Assembly (NCBI RefSeq): GCF_018476525.1
Contig: NZ_JAHCST010000013.1
Location: 1 to 64,000, forward strand
Source of the DNA: Acrocarpospora catenulata
GTDB taxonomy: Bacteria > Actinomycetota > Actinomycetes > Streptosporangiales > Streptosporangiaceae
Length of the DNA stretch: 64,000 nucleotides
Direction of reading: 5' to 3'
Below are positions 1-9,047 of the stretch, one piece after another (position 1 is the first letter of the stretch; each line of letters opens with the position of its first letter). A model generated the notes under the pieces. It was not told the DNA's origin. It saw nothing but the letters and a program-made list of their open reading frames with translations, and did not search any database. The position numbers and the translations under genes are program-made.

Positions 1-107
1 CCAGCCCACCGAACCCCCCACACCCCGACCCCGCCCCCGCCAACTTGGCCACCACCCCCAGAAGTGCGGTATGGTTTTCCCGTCAGCCCGAAGGGGCAGA
101 CGATCCC

Positions 108-182
108 GGGCGATTAGCTCAGCGGGAGAGCGCTTCGTTCACACCGAAGAGGTCACTGGTTCGATCCCAGTATCGCCCACCA
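108..182 (+). tRNA. tRNA-Val (CAC)
   Basis: The cloverleaf is complete. The acceptor stem pairs GGGCGAT with ATCGCCC, the anticodon loop TTCACAC is closed by CTTCG/CGAAG and gives anticodon CAC, and the T-loop is TTCGATC. Discriminator A and the CCA end (180-182) are encoded. It is very similar to tRNA-Val(GAC) at 22716-22790, differing mainly in the anticodon stem-loop and two acceptor pairs. Confidence 0.96.
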
Positions 183-199
183 TGTTTCACCAGCTCAGA

Positions 200-227
200 G
201 GCCGTTTCTCCTTCGGGAGGGGCGGCC
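200..227 (+). terminator. strong hairpin after tRNA-Val
   Basis: Twelve bases pair with the next twelve around a stable TTCG tetraloop (212-215), allowing G-U pairs. It lies 18 bases after the tRNA CCA end, so it most likely ends the tRNA transcript. There is no clear U-tract, as is common in high-GC actinobacteria. Confidence 0.75.
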
Positions 228-267
228 ACTTTGCTATTGGGAAGCCTCCGGGAGGTTCAGAGTCGCC

Positions 268-480
268 ATGAGCTCCCCCATCACGTTCACCGCGACCGTC
301 ACCCTCGACGACGAGGGGTGGCACGTCGCGCGTTGCGTTCAGGTGGAGGTCGCCAGCCAGGGCCGGGCTGTCGAAGAGGCACTCACCAATCTCCGGGATG
401 CCCTTGAGCTCTACTTCGAGGACGAACCCCTGCCGGAGCAACCAATCGTCGCGCCTATCGAGATCCGGCTCTCGGCCTGA
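268..480 (+). CDS. HicB-like antitoxin, orphan
   Basis: This 70-residue protein has the UPF0150/HicB fold pattern: an N-terminal strand (TFTATVTLDDEGWHVARC), a central strand ending in VEVASQG, then the helix EEALTNLRDALELYFED. That is the partial RNase-H-like domain by which HicB antitoxins cover HicA toxins. A GGGAGG Shine-Dalgarno lies 8 bases before the ATG. A HicA partner would be expected next door, but no intact one is present. The 80 bases after the stop encode what looks like a shrunken HicA in another frame (see findings). No DNA-binding C-terminal domain is present, so it may be a solitary antitoxin or a relic of a pair. Confidence 0.72.
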   Translation: MSSPITFTATVTLDDEGWHVARCVQVEVASQGRAVEEALTNLRDALELYFEDEPLPEQPIVAPIEIRLSA

Positions 481-557
481 GCCTCCGTCAGTTCCCGATC
501 TGTCCGGAAACCCAGGGCGTGCGCCAGGAACGTCTCAGGTGGTTCAGGCGGCGATTT

Positions 558-2303
558 CTAGGGCGTCTGCTGTACGAGGACCGGTGTGGTGGAGTCTTTC
601 AAGGTGAGCAGCAGATAGCGCTGCCGGTCTCTGTTGTTCGGTGCGAGGGGCTCCCTCAGTGGGCCGATGGCCTGGGCGATCTGTGATCCGGAAATGTTTG
701 TGGTGAAGGTGGCGAGGGCTTGCTTGTGGCCGAAGGGTGGGGTGCGGGAGGTCACGAGCCAGAGCGTGTAGGTCTTTCCTGGGGTGAGGCCGGAAGCCGC
801 GATTTCCAGGGTGTCGAGGGGGCCCATTCCGTTGACCGAGACCGTGGCGTGCCCTTGGTGACCGCTGCCCTGGGGAGCCGTCATCGTGAGGTGGCTGGAT
901 ATTCCCGCTGAGCCTCTTGATGCGAGGTTGGCCGTACCGTTCCCGGTGGGCACCGCTCCGGGAACGTAAACCAGGGCCATCGGCTGTTGTCCGATGGGAA
1001 TGGTGGCGATCACCTGGTTGGTCAGCGTGTCGATCGCGGCCACCGCGTCCTGGTTCTCCAGGCCGACGTAGACCCGGGTCCCGTCGCCGGATCCCCAGAC
1101 CCCATGGGGCAGGTCGCCGACGGCGATCGTGGCGACCTGTTGCGGATTCGCCCCGCCCCGGCGGTAGACCTTGACCTTGTTCTCGCCGCCGACCGTCACG
1201 TAGGCGAACTGGCCTTTCGCGTTGTCCACGGTGGTGACGTGATTGGTGATGGGGCCGGTGTTCAGTGTGGTGAGGATGCGGAAGGGCGGCTCGCCGCTCA
1301 TAACCTGGGTCTTACCGGAGTCCTTCAGCGTGAACCACACCTCCTTGCCATCCCGGGTCACGGACAGGTTGGGAGAGAAAGGGCTGGCCTGGGGAATCCG
1401 GGCGATGACCTGGTACGTGCGAGTGTCCACGACGTCCACTTCGGGGGTGAAGCTGGACGGCACGTACGCGTACCGGCCCTGCGGGTGGAACAACACCATG
1501 CCGGGACCGTTGGCCGTCACCACCCGGCGCTTCTCCTTCATCGCCACCGGGTCGATCACCGACACGTAGTCCTGGCCGCGTACGGTCGCCCAGACCTCTT
1601 TGCCGTCGGGGGTGAAGAACGCTTCGTGCGGGGCTCGTCCGATGTACACAACCCCCTTGACCTTGTTCGTGGCCGTGTCGATGAGCGTGACGGAATTCGA
1701 GCCGATGGAGACCACGCAGAGTGTCCGGTGGTCGGGCGAGAAACCCATGCCATGGACGAGAAGCTGGCCTTTGTACAACGGGTTCAGCGCACCGGGAACG
1801 GTGTCACCAAGCCGGATGACGCCGAGCAGGCGATTGGTGGCGGGATTGAGGACCGAGACCGTGTTCGACGTCTGGTCGGCGGTGTAGACACGATCCTGCC
1901 CGGAGACCCGAATCCGGCCGGCGGCGGTGGATGTGGGCCCGGCCGGCGGTGGCGACAACGCCGCGATTCTGCGGCTCATGAGGTCCATCTCCTGCTGTTG
2001 CGTGACGACGATCTCCTGGGCCAGTCGCCTCAGCGCGGGATCGCCGCCCCGCTGGGCCAGCAGAATCCTGGCCATGTCCACGGCGCCCTGATGATGCGGG
2101 ATCATCATCGCGGCGAAATCATGCCCCGGATCGCCGGTCATGGGCGCCGCCGCCATGTCCCGCTTCATTCTTTCCATGCTCTGCGCCATTTCCCAGGCGA
2201 ATGGCGAGCGGTCCACATGTGCCGAGTGACCGCACGAAAGCGCCCCGAACATCCCGGACCCCGTGACACCCAAAGCCAGGCACTTCCTGAGAGTGATCGT
2301 CAT
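558..2303 (-). CDS. secreted DUF305 domain / YVTN beta-propeller protein
   Basis: An N-terminal signal sequence ends at ALSC, a weak lipobox, so lipidation is uncertain. Residues about 30-105 are a DUF305 four-helix domain with its hallmark MIPHHQGAVDMA. Residues about 115-450 are a YVTN/YncE-type seven-bladed propeller (repeats such as VYTADQTSNTVSVLNPATN, VTLIDTATNKVKGVV and AAIDTLTNQVIATIPIG). The last 110 residues form a separate beta-rich domain. DUF305 proteins are often near copper and other metal genes; here the neighbour is an arsenic island. The ATG at 2303 is preferred over a TTG six bases upstream. Function is unknown; extracytoplasmic metal or redox handling is an inference. The gap 2304-2595 shows nothing else convincing. 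Confidence 0.8.
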   Translation of the reverse strand: MTITLRKCLALGVTGSGMFGALSCGHSAHVDRSPFAWEMAQSMERMKRDMAAAPMTGDPGHDFAAMMIPHHQGAVDMARILLAQRGGDPALRRLAQEIVVTQQQEMDLMSRRIAALSPPPAGPTSTAAGRIRVSGQDRVYTADQTSNTVSVLNPATNRLLGVIRLGDTVPGALNPLYKGQLLVHGMGFSPDHRTLCVVSIGSNSVTLIDTATNKVKGVVYIGRAPHEAFFTPDGKEVWATVRGQDYVSVIDPVAMKEKRRVVTANGPGMVLFHPQGRYAYVPSSFTPEVDVVDTRTYQVIARIPQASPFSPNLSVTRDGKEVWFTLKDSGKTQVMSGEPPFRILTTLNTGPITNHVTTVDNAKGQFAYVTVGGENKVKVYRRGGANPQQVATIAVGDLPHGVWGSGDGTRVYVGLENQDAVAAIDTLTNQVIATIPIGQQPMALVYVPGAVPTGNGTANLASRGSAGISSHLTMTAPQGSGHQGHATVSVNGMGPLDTLEIAASGLTPGKTYTLWLVTSRTPPFGHKQALATFTTNISGSQIAQAIGPLREPLAPNNRDRQRYLLLTLKDSTTPVLVQQTP

Positions 2304-2595
2304 GCCCAACCCATCCCCGGCGGCACGTCCACCCGAACGTCCTGTTCAGGGAGGGTGCCGGTGCCACTGCCACCCCGGGCGCGCTGCTAGACGCGCCACA
2401 TGGAGGCGAGCTGTCGCATAGCCAGTCGCCGCGGTATCGCGCGTAGGGCGGCGTCGCGTAGCCACGCGGTGGCGCCGGTTGCCCGCTACCTGGTACGGCA
2501 TCTCACCCACCGCCGTGGCAGGCGTCTGAGCGCCGGATCCGGTGTCGGCCGCGCGTCCGTACGGACCGAACGCCTGACGCCACCTAGGTGTTACT

Positions 2596-2677
2596 TTGAT
2601 GAGTATCTAATTTGACAAGGGCCTAATCAGTCCGGCACCCTCATCAAGTGACCCTGATTAGATGCTCTTCTAATCAG
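2596..2677 (+). promoter_or_regulatory. ArsR-type operator cluster upstream of arsO
   Basis: A perfect inverted repeat CTGATTAGA/TCTAATCAG (arms 2654-2662 and 2669-2677, 6-base spacer) lies 50 bases before the arsO start. The half-site CTAATCAG recurs at 2623-2630, and TATCTAATTTGA lies at 2604-2615. The segment is AT-rich in a GC-rich genome. TTGACA at 2612-2617 could be a -35, but I see no good -10 at the right spacing. Repression by one of the three ArsR proteins nearby is inferred. Confidence 0.6.
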
Positions 2678-2727
2678 AGTGCCCCGGATAGGGCGGCACT
2701 AACGTCCGTCCTCGAGAGGAGAAGAGC

Positions 2728-4140
2728 ATGAGTGGATGCTGCGGCCCTGTCGCTGCTGAACTGGAGACGGCCGAGCCCGTCTTCGCCGTGCCCGATGGCG
2801 GCCTGGAGAGCCAGCCGGTGGTGGTGATCGGTGCGGGCCCGGTTGGGCTGGCCGCTGCCGCGCACCTGGCCGAGCGCGGCCTGGACTTCCTGGTCCTGGA
2901 GGCGGGCCGGCAGGCCGGCGCGTCGGTGGCGCGGTGGGGCCAGGTACGGGTGTTCAGCCCCTGGAAGTACAACATCGACGCCGCCGCCCGCCGCCTGTTG
3001 GCGGCATCCGGGTGGATCGCACCGGACTCGGACTGGCTGCCCACCGGAGCCGAGCTCATCGAGGACTATCTGGCCCCGCTGGCCAAGCTGTTCGGCGACA
3101 AAGTGCGGCTGGGTGCGCAGGTGACCGCGATCAGCCGTCTGGGCTACGACCGGGTCCGAACTCTCGGCCGTGAGCAGGCCCCGTTCCTGATCCGCCTGAG
3201 CGACGGTGAGGAACTGCACGCCCGCGCGATCATCGACGCGTCCGGCACCTACGCCACGCCCAACGTGCTGGGCGCGAGCGGTCTACCGGCCCACGGCGAG
3301 TCACAGGTCGCGAGCCTGATCGATCACGCCCTGCCCGACGTGCTGGGCGCCGACCGCGAAAGGTACGAAGGTAGCCACACGCTGGTCGTCGGCGCGGGCC
3401 ACTCGGCCGCCACCACCCTGCTTGCCCTGACCGAGCTGGCGGACACGCCCATCACGTGGGCGATCCGCGCGGGCGGCGCGAGCCGCAGCTACGGCGGTGG
3501 CGACGCCGACGCGCTCCCGGCCCGAGGCGCGCTCGGCACCCGGCTGCGCGCCCATGTGGAGTCCGGCCGCATCACCCTGCTGACCGGCTTCTTCACCCAC
3601 CGCGTTCAGCGGACGGCCGATGGCGTCAAGGTGGTCAGCCGGGACCCCTCCGGCCACGAGCAGGCGGTCACCGTCGATCGGATCGTGTCGGCGACCGGCT
3701 ACCGCCCGGACCACGCCATCGCCGCCGAACTGCGCCTGGATCTCGACCCGATCCTCGGGTCCACCCGGCAGCTGGCTCCGCTGATCGACCCCAACCAGCA
3801 TTCCTGCGGCACCGTCCCCGCCCACGGTGTCGACGAGCTCGCCCACCCCGAGCCCGGCTACTACGCCGTCGGCGTCAAGAGCTACGGCCGCGCCCCGACC
3901 TTCCTGATGGCCACCGGCTACGAGCAGGTCCGCTCGGTGGCCGCCGCGCTGGCGGATGACTGGGAGGCGGCCCACGACGTCCAGCTCGACCTGCCCGAGA
4001 CCGGCGTCTGCTCCTCCGCTCTCGCCGAGGCCCAGGAACAGCGTGCCGGCCTGGCCACCGGAATCAGCGGCGGCCTGCTGTCCACTCCACTGCCCACCGC
4101 GCTACCCCTGGTGACCGCCGGCGACGGCGGTTGCTGCTGA
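2728..4140 (+). CDS. arsO: ArsO-like flavin-dependent monooxygenase
   Basis: This 470-residue FAD/NAD(P)-dependent oxidoreductase belongs to the family found in ars operons. A first Rossmann motif, VVIGAGPVGLAAAAHL, lies at about residues 32-47. A second dinucleotide motif, LVVGAGHSAATTL, is at about 218. ATGYRPDH near 322 is the flavin-monooxygenase ATG element. Cysteine pairs sit at both ends (MSGCCGP and GDGGCC), a trait of arsenic-linked proteins that may bind trivalent arsenicals. AGGAGA lies 8 bases before the ATG. A deleted MFS exporter starts five bases after the stop, and an arsR follows, so this was an arsenic operon. The reaction of ArsO is poorly defined; oxidation of organoarsenicals is proposed for the family. 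Confidence 0.8.
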   Translation: MSGCCGPVAAELETAEPVFAVPDGGLESQPVVVIGAGPVGLAAAAHLAERGLDFLVLEAGRQAGASVARWGQVRVFSPWKYNIDAAARRLLAASGWIAPDSDWLPTGAELIEDYLAPLAKLFGDKVRLGAQVTAISRLGYDRVRTLGREQAPFLIRLSDGEELHARAIIDASGTYATPNVLGASGLPAHGESQVASLIDHALPDVLGADRERYEGSHTLVVGAGHSAATTLLALTELADTPITWAIRAGGASRSYGGGDADALPARGALGTRLRAHVESGRITLLTGFFTHRVQRTADGVKVVSRDPSGHEQAVTVDRIVSATGYRPDHAIAAELRLDLDPILGSTRQLAPLIDPNQHSCGTVPAHGVDELAHPEPGYYAVGVKSYGRAPTFLMATGYEQVRSVAAALADDWEAAHDVQLDLPETGVCSSALAEAQEQRAGLATGISGGLLSTPLPTALPLVTAGDGGCC

Positions 4141-4145
4141 GAAAG

Positions 4146-4507
4146 ATGAGCGAGACGGCCCCGACCGCCGCCCCGCCGAGGGCGGCGGTCGCACCCACCA
4201 CCTCGGCTCTGCGGGGATCGCCTCCGCGATGGTGCTCTACGAATCCGCCTTCGCGGTCATCGTCGCCAGGTTCGACGCCCAGGCCCGCGCCAACGCCCTG
4301 CTCGCGGTGACCATCGTCGCCGGGTTCGCCTCCAGCATCTTCCTGCCTCTGACCGGCCTGCTCGTTGAGAAGTACGGCTGGCGCCAGGCCCTGGTCGTGG
4401 GCACGGTCGCGCTGGCGCAGGTCGCGAGATACGGGTGGGTGATGGCCGCCGTCGCCGTGGCATGCGCGCTGGCAGCGGGCGCGCTGCTGGCGTATCACCG
4501 CATATAG
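4146..4507 (+). pseudogene. MFS transporter, internally deleted
   Basis: A start ATG (4146) five bases after arsO opens a frame reading MSETAPTAAP. After a frame change, the sequence from about 4205 reads AGIASAMVLYESAFAVIVARF and continues through an MFS-like stretch (ANALLAVTIVAGF, SSIFLPLTGLLVEKYGWRQAL). It then jumps to a hydrophobic C-terminus ending at 4507. About 120 codons remain of a normal 400-residue, 12-helix exporter. MFS exporters in this position usually carry arsenicals. The remnant cannot form a working transporter. Confidence 0.65.
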
Positions 4508-4525
4508 TTTAGATCGATATCAAAA
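4508..4525 (+). promoter_or_regulatory. ArsR operator before arsR1
   Basis: TTTAGAT-CGAT-ATCAAAA is a near-palindrome 26 bases upstream of the arsR1 start. It shares the CGATATC core with the operator between arsR2 and arsC at 10158-10193. Autoregulation of arsR1 is inferred. Confidence 0.5.
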
Positions 4526-4550
4526 CAAGGTGGAAGCAAGGAGGCGCAGG

Positions 4551-4943
4551 ATGAGCACCCAGTGCTGCGCGCCGATCACCCGCCAGCCGCTGTCAGAGGG
4601 CGAGGCCGCCGAACTGGCGGTGCTGCTGAAGGCGGTCGCCGATCCCGTACGGCTCCGCCTGCTGTCCATGATCGGTTCGCATGCCGGGGGCGAGGTCTGC
4701 GTCTGCGATCTGACCGACGCCTTCGACCTGACCGCCCCCACCATCTCCCACCACCTCAAGGTGCTGCGCACCGCCGGGCTGATCGGCGGCGAACGCCGGG
4801 GCACCTGGGTCTACTACTGGATCATCCCGGATGTGGTGAACCGCCTCGGCGACCTGTTCGTCCCGCACCAAGAAACCATCTCCACCCCTGCGGCTGAGGT
4901 GGAGTTCGCCACACGCCGCGATCACCTCGCCCGTCAGGGGTAG
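4551..4943 (+). CDS. arsR: ArsR family arsenic repressor (arsR1)
   Basis: This 130-residue winged-helix repressor has the ArsR core: VADPVRLRLLSMI, the metalloid-binding loop GEVCVCDLTDAF, recognition helix TAPTISHHLKVL, and wing GERRGTWVYYWI. An extra Cys pair sits near the N-terminus (TQCCAP). The CVCDL motif binds As(III) or Sb(III) in this family, and binding releases the operator. The ATG at 4551 follows AAGGAGG at a good distance; a GTG 21 bases upstream is less likely because it lies before that site. It is downstream of arsO and the broken MFS gene. Confidence 0.88.
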   Translation: MSTQCCAPITRQPLSEGEAAELAVLLKAVADPVRLRLLSMIGSHAGGEVCVCDLTDAFDLTAPTISHHLKVLRTAGLIGGERRGTWVYYWIIPDVVNRLGDLFVPHQETISTPAAEVEFATRRDHLARQG

Positions 4944-5237
4944 GGCTCGCGGGCCGATCCGTCGGGTTAGAGCCAGAAAATTGCCAGAACGGCGAGCCCC
5001 AGCCTCATCGCCACGAAGTGACCAGGAACGTCTCTTGGTCAACAGCAAGGATGATCGCCCTGCTCAGGCTGCCGCGCGCCCGGCGGCTGTGCCCCTGCGC
5101 GGCGGACGCGGCACTTCGATCCGAGCCGGCGCCCATCTGGGTCCTTCCTCGCCGACTACCCGGTGCCTACACGACCATGCCCAAACATACGCCGCCGCAC
5201 AAGTCATCGGCATTGACTATGAGTTTGCCCATCATCC

Positions 5238-5266
5238 TTGCCATGGATGACCAGCGTATCTACGAT
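5238..5266 (+). promoter_or_regulatory. candidate promoter for the peptide-binding lipoprotein
   Basis: TTGCCA (5238-5243), 17 bases, then TACGAT (5261-5266) matches the actinobacterial housekeeping sigma pattern. It lies 50 bases before the ATG at 5316. The rest of the 4944-5315 gap holds no gene I can support. Confidence 0.45.
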
Positions 5267-5315
5267 GTGGGTCACATTCCGCTGGTGCGGCGGTTTGTCA
5301 AGGAAGGTCCGGCGC

Positions 5316-7007
5316 ATGAACCACCGTCACAGATTCCCCCTGTCAGCGCTAGCCGGTCTGACCGGTCTCGCCCTCGGCTCGGCTGGTTGCTCGATCCCCG
5401 CAGACACCTCCCCTGCCGCGCGATCGTCCACGTCCGCGGCCGTCCACGTCCGGACGGGTGGCGCCATTGTCATCGGCGCCGAGCAGGAACCAGACTGCAC
5501 CGACTGGATCGGGACCTGTGCAGGATCCATCTGGGGCACCTACATCATGCAAACCCCCACCATCCCCAAAGTGTTCGAGGTGCGCCGCAAGGGAGACAAC
5601 TGGGTTCCCGTCGCCTCCCAGCTGATGGCCTCGGAGCCGACGATCGAAGACGGGGACCGCCCCCAGATCACCTACAAGATCCGCCCCGAGGCCGTCTGGT
5701 CCGACGGCAAGCCCATCACCTCCAAGGACCTTGAGTACACCGCGCTGCAGGTGCGCGACGGCAAGGACGTCTTCGACAAGACCGGCTACGACCGGATCTC
5801 CTCGATCGAAACGCCCGACGAGAAGACCGCGGTCGTCACCCTCAAGTCCCGCTACGGAGGCTGGCGCACCTTGTTCAGCTCCGGGTATGGCGTGCTGCCC
5901 GCGCATCTCCTGCAGGGCAAGGACCGCAACGCCGTAATGAAGGACGGCTACGACTTCAGCGGCGGCCCTTGGAAGATCAAGGAATGGGCCAGGGGCGTCT
6001 CCGTCACCCTGGTCCCCAACGACCGGTATTGGGGCGAGCGCCCCAAGCTCGACCAGGTCACCTTCCAGTTCACCCCCGACACCGCGGCCGCCTTCCAGGC
6101 GTTCAAGAGCGGCCAGCTCGACGCGCTCTACCCGACGCCGCAGCTCGACGCGGTCGAGCAGATCAAGTCCGGGCTGCCGGACGCCAACACGCAGGTGGAC
6201 GCGCAGACGGGCAACCTCGAAGCGCTCTGGATGAACAACGGAACGTTCCCGTTCGACTCCCAGCCGGTCCGCGAGGCCATCGCCTACTCCGTCGACCGCA
6301 AAGCGATCGTCGAGCGGCTGTACGGCTCGCTCGGGGTCAAGGAACCGTCGCAGAGCTTCCTGTCGCCGCTTCTCTCGACGTACGCGGCATCCGCCTTCGC
6401 CAAGTACACCCGCGACCTGGCCAGAGTCCAGCAGATCATGACCGGCGCCGGGTGGGCGAAGAACGCGGACGGGATCTGGGCCAAGAACGGCCGCCCCGCC
6501 CGCTTCACGATCGTCTCGCTGGCCGGCAACAAGCGCCGCGAGCTGACCGAGCAGGTGCTCCAGACGCAGCTCAAGGAAGCCGGCTTCCAGCTGGACATCA
6601 AGAACACCACACCGGCCAACCTCTTCGGCAAGCAGGCACCGGCGGGCGACTTTCAGATGGGTCTGTGGACCCTCGTCGACACCTTCCCCGACCCTTCGCT
6701 CAGCAACTCCTTCAGCTCTACCTCGATCCCGACCGAGGCCAACGGCAACTCCGGCATCAATTTCATCAGGGCCAAGGTGGACGGCCTGGACCCGCTGCTC
6801 GAACAGGTGGACGCCGAGCTGGACGAGACCGCCCGTACGGCGGCGTCCGTCAAGGCCGACGAGCTGATCGCCGCCGCCGTCCCGTCGATCCCGCTCGGCG
6901 CCGTCCCCAACGTGCTGCTGTGGAACAAGCGGCTCGGCGGCCCGATCAGCATCAACCCGGTCGAGGGACCCTGGTGGAACCTGGAGCAATGGGGCTTGGC
7001 GCAGTGA
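5316..7007 (+). CDS. ABC transporter peptide-binding lipoprotein (SBP family 5)
   Basis: This 563-residue family 5 solute-binding protein resembles DppA/OppA. A signal peptide ends in a lipobox (LGSAGC), so the protein should be anchored outside the membrane. Family features include VWSDGKPITSKDLEYT, VTLVPNDRYWGERPKLDQVTF, AFKSGQLDALYP and VREAIAYSVDRKAIVERLY. The ATG at 5316 follows AAGGAAGG and places the signal peptide correctly; upstream in-frame starts would add 26 residues that are not signal-like. No permease or ATPase gene is adjacent, so it must share a transporter encoded elsewhere. An S9 peptidase follows 51 bases later, suggesting peptide uptake and cleavage. Confidence 0.9.
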   Translation: MNHRHRFPLSALAGLTGLALGSAGCSIPADTSPAARSSTSAAVHVRTGGAIVIGAEQEPDCTDWIGTCAGSIWGTYIMQTPTIPKVFEVRRKGDNWVPVASQLMASEPTIEDGDRPQITYKIRPEAVWSDGKPITSKDLEYTALQVRDGKDVFDKTGYDRISSIETPDEKTAVVTLKSRYGGWRTLFSSGYGVLPAHLLQGKDRNAVMKDGYDFSGGPWKIKEWARGVSVTLVPNDRYWGERPKLDQVTFQFTPDTAAAFQAFKSGQLDALYPTPQLDAVEQIKSGLPDANTQVDAQTGNLEALWMNNGTFPFDSQPVREAIAYSVDRKAIVERLYGSLGVKEPSQSFLSPLLSTYAASAFAKYTRDLARVQQIMTGAGWAKNADGIWAKNGRPARFTIVSLAGNKRRELTEQVLQTQLKEAGFQLDIKNTTPANLFGKQAPAGDFQMGLWTLVDTFPDPSLSNSFSSTSIPTEANGNSGINFIRAKVDGLDPLLEQVDAELDETARTAASVKADELIAAAVPSIPLGAVPNVLLWNKRLGGPISINPVEGPWWNLEQWGLAQ

Positions 7008-7058
7008 GGCGGAATCCTTGCTGACTTTCCTATGGACATCTGAGAGGACCGAGCGATC

Positions 7059-8909
7059 ATGCCGTGGCAACGCTTCTTCGAAGCCCGTCAGTGCCTGACC
7101 CTTCGCCGGGGCCGGGGGGCGGGAGACCTCGTGCTGTGGGTGGAGGACACCGAGATCGGTCCTCGACTGTCGGTGTGGGACGCGCGGGAGGATGTGACCC
7201 GCCCGGTAACCGGGAAGGTCGGCGACGCGGAGAACGCCGTACTGACCGCCGCGGGCGACGCCGTGCTGAGCCACCACTCCGACGACGACGGCTCCGAGAT
7301 GGGACACGTCATGGCGACCTGCCTGGCGACGGGCGCGGTGCGCGACCTGACCCCCGGCCTGCCGCCGTACACGCTGCGTGGCATCGACGTGGCCCGGGAG
7401 GGCGACCAGGTGGTGCTCACCGCCGTCGCGGCGGACGGGTTCAGCCTCTGGCTGGTCGCGGGCGGACCGCCCAGGCGGCTGTTCACCACGCGTAACGAGG
7501 CGTGGAACGGCCTGATCTCCGCCGACGGGACGCTGGTGAGCGTCGACACCACCGACCACGACCCGAGCCTTCGACGCTTCGGGGTGACCGTGCTCGACCC
7601 CGCCTCCGGGACCGTCCTGGCCTTCCTGTCCGACGGCCCGGCCAGCCCGGTGCGCGCGGTGCGCTTCTCCCCCGTGCCCGGCGACCCGCGCCTGCTCGTC
7701 TCGACGGAGCGATCCGGGTTCGCCCGGCCCTGCGTCTGGAACCCCCTCGACGGGAGCCGCCTGGACGTCGGCGCCCCACACCTGGTCGGCGACGTCGTGC
7801 CTCTGGACTGGTCCGACGACGCGGCGTACGTGCTGCTGGCGCACGTGGATGGGGGCGTCCACCGCATGCTCGAACTCGATGTCCGCACCGGGGAGGTGGC
7901 ACCCGTCGAACACCCCTCGGGCGCCTACTTCGAGCCTGACGTCGCCGCGACCCACCTGAACATCTGGGCCTCCCACTACGGCCAGGACGGCATCCGGCTG
8001 CTGCGCCAGCGCTTCGACATCCCCCTCACGGTCCTTGACGTCGATCGGGGCAGCGGGGCCACCACGCTCCGGCGGCCCGGCAGCGCTCCCGCCGGCGTCC
8101 GCGCCGTCTCGCGTACAATCCGCTCCGCCGACGGCACGCCGCTGCAGCTGTGGACGTGCGTGCCGCCCGGCGCCACCGCCCCTGGCCCGCTCGTCCTCTA
8201 TCTGCACGGCGGCCCCAACATGGTGACAGTCGACCGGTACAACGCGCAGGCGCAGACCTGGCTCGACGAGGGCGTCGGCTACGCGGCGCTGAACTATCGT
8301 GGCTCGGTCACATTCGGCCGCGAGTTCCGGGAAGGGTTCCGGCCGTCGCTCGGCGACCGGGAACTGGAGGATCTGAACGCCGCGGTCCAGTGGCTGGTGG
8401 CCGCGGGGATGGCCGCCAAGGACCAGGTCTTCGTCACAGGCGTCTCCTACGGCGGCTACCTGTCGCTGCTGGCAATGGGCCGCGCGCCCCACCTGTTCGC
8501 GGGCGCGCTGGCGTTCGTGCCGATGGCCGACTGGCTCTCCGCGTACCACGACCAGAATCCTGCGCAGCAGCGGGCGTGGCGGTACTTCATGGGCGGCTTC
8601 CCCGACGAAGTACCCGACAGGTACCGGCGGGCGTCCCCCATCACCTACGTCGGCGACGTCCGCGCACCCGTCTGGATCAGCCACGCCACCCATGACACCC
8701 GCTGCCCGCCGCGCCAGGTCCACGAGTACGCCCTGTCGCTCGAACGCGCCGGCGGCGACGTCGTCCTCGACTGGTTCACCGGCGGTCACGAGACCAGCAG
8801 CAGGGACCAGGCCATCGCCGACCAGCGGCGCATGCTGGAACTGGTACGGTCGGCGCTGCGCGGCGAGCGCTGGTCCAAAGGGCCGGTGACGCCCCCTCCG
8901 GGATGGTGA
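7059..8909 (+). CDS. S9 family peptidase (prolyl oligopeptidase type)
   Basis: This 616-residue protein has an N-terminal beta-propeller (about residues 1-365) and a C-terminal alpha/beta hydrolase domain (about 370-616). The nucleophile is the Ser of GVSYGGYLS near residue 463. The acid is probably the Asp of HDTRCPPRQ near 545 and the base the His of GGHET near 577. LYLHGGPN is the oxyanion-side HGGP element of S9 enzymes. There is no signal peptide, so it is probably cytoplasmic and would cleave short peptides, fitting co-transcription with the binding protein upstream. GAGAGGACC precedes the ATG. Confidence 0.88.
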   Translation: MPWQRFFEARQCLTLRRGRGAGDLVLWVEDTEIGPRLSVWDAREDVTRPVTGKVGDAENAVLTAAGDAVLSHHSDDDGSEMGHVMATCLATGAVRDLTPGLPPYTLRGIDVAREGDQVVLTAVAADGFSLWLVAGGPPRRLFTTRNEAWNGLISADGTLVSVDTTDHDPSLRRFGVTVLDPASGTVLAFLSDGPASPVRAVRFSPVPGDPRLLVSTERSGFARPCVWNPLDGSRLDVGAPHLVGDVVPLDWSDDAAYVLLAHVDGGVHRMLELDVRTGEVAPVEHPSGAYFEPDVAATHLNIWASHYGQDGIRLLRQRFDIPLTVLDVDRGSGATTLRRPGSAPAGVRAVSRTIRSADGTPLQLWTCVPPGATAPGPLVLYLHGGPNMVTVDRYNAQAQTWLDEGVGYAALNYRGSVTFGREFREGFRPSLGDRELEDLNAAVQWLVAAGMAAKDQVFVTGVSYGGYLSLLAMGRAPHLFAGALAFVPMADWLSAYHDQNPAQQRAWRYFMGGFPDEVPDRYRRASPITYVGDVRAPVWISHATHDTRCPPRQVHEYALSLERAGGDVVLDWFTGGHETSSRDQAIADQRRMLELVRSALRGERWSKGPVTPPPGW

Positions 8910-9047
8910 CCGTGTCGCGGGCGGCGAGTTGCCGATCCCGGCGATCGTGCTGCTCTGGTGCTACTGATCTCCGCGGTGAAGATGGCCCGGCACACGCCCC
9001 TCGGCGAGTGATCGAGCCCCGGAGAGCGGTTCCTGTACGGCTGCGGG

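Noticed and set aside
5349-8789. A 1146-codon open frame on the minus strand
   Set aside because: It is antisense to the binding-protein and S9 peptidase genes, whose motifs are clear. High GC content opens long antisense frames.
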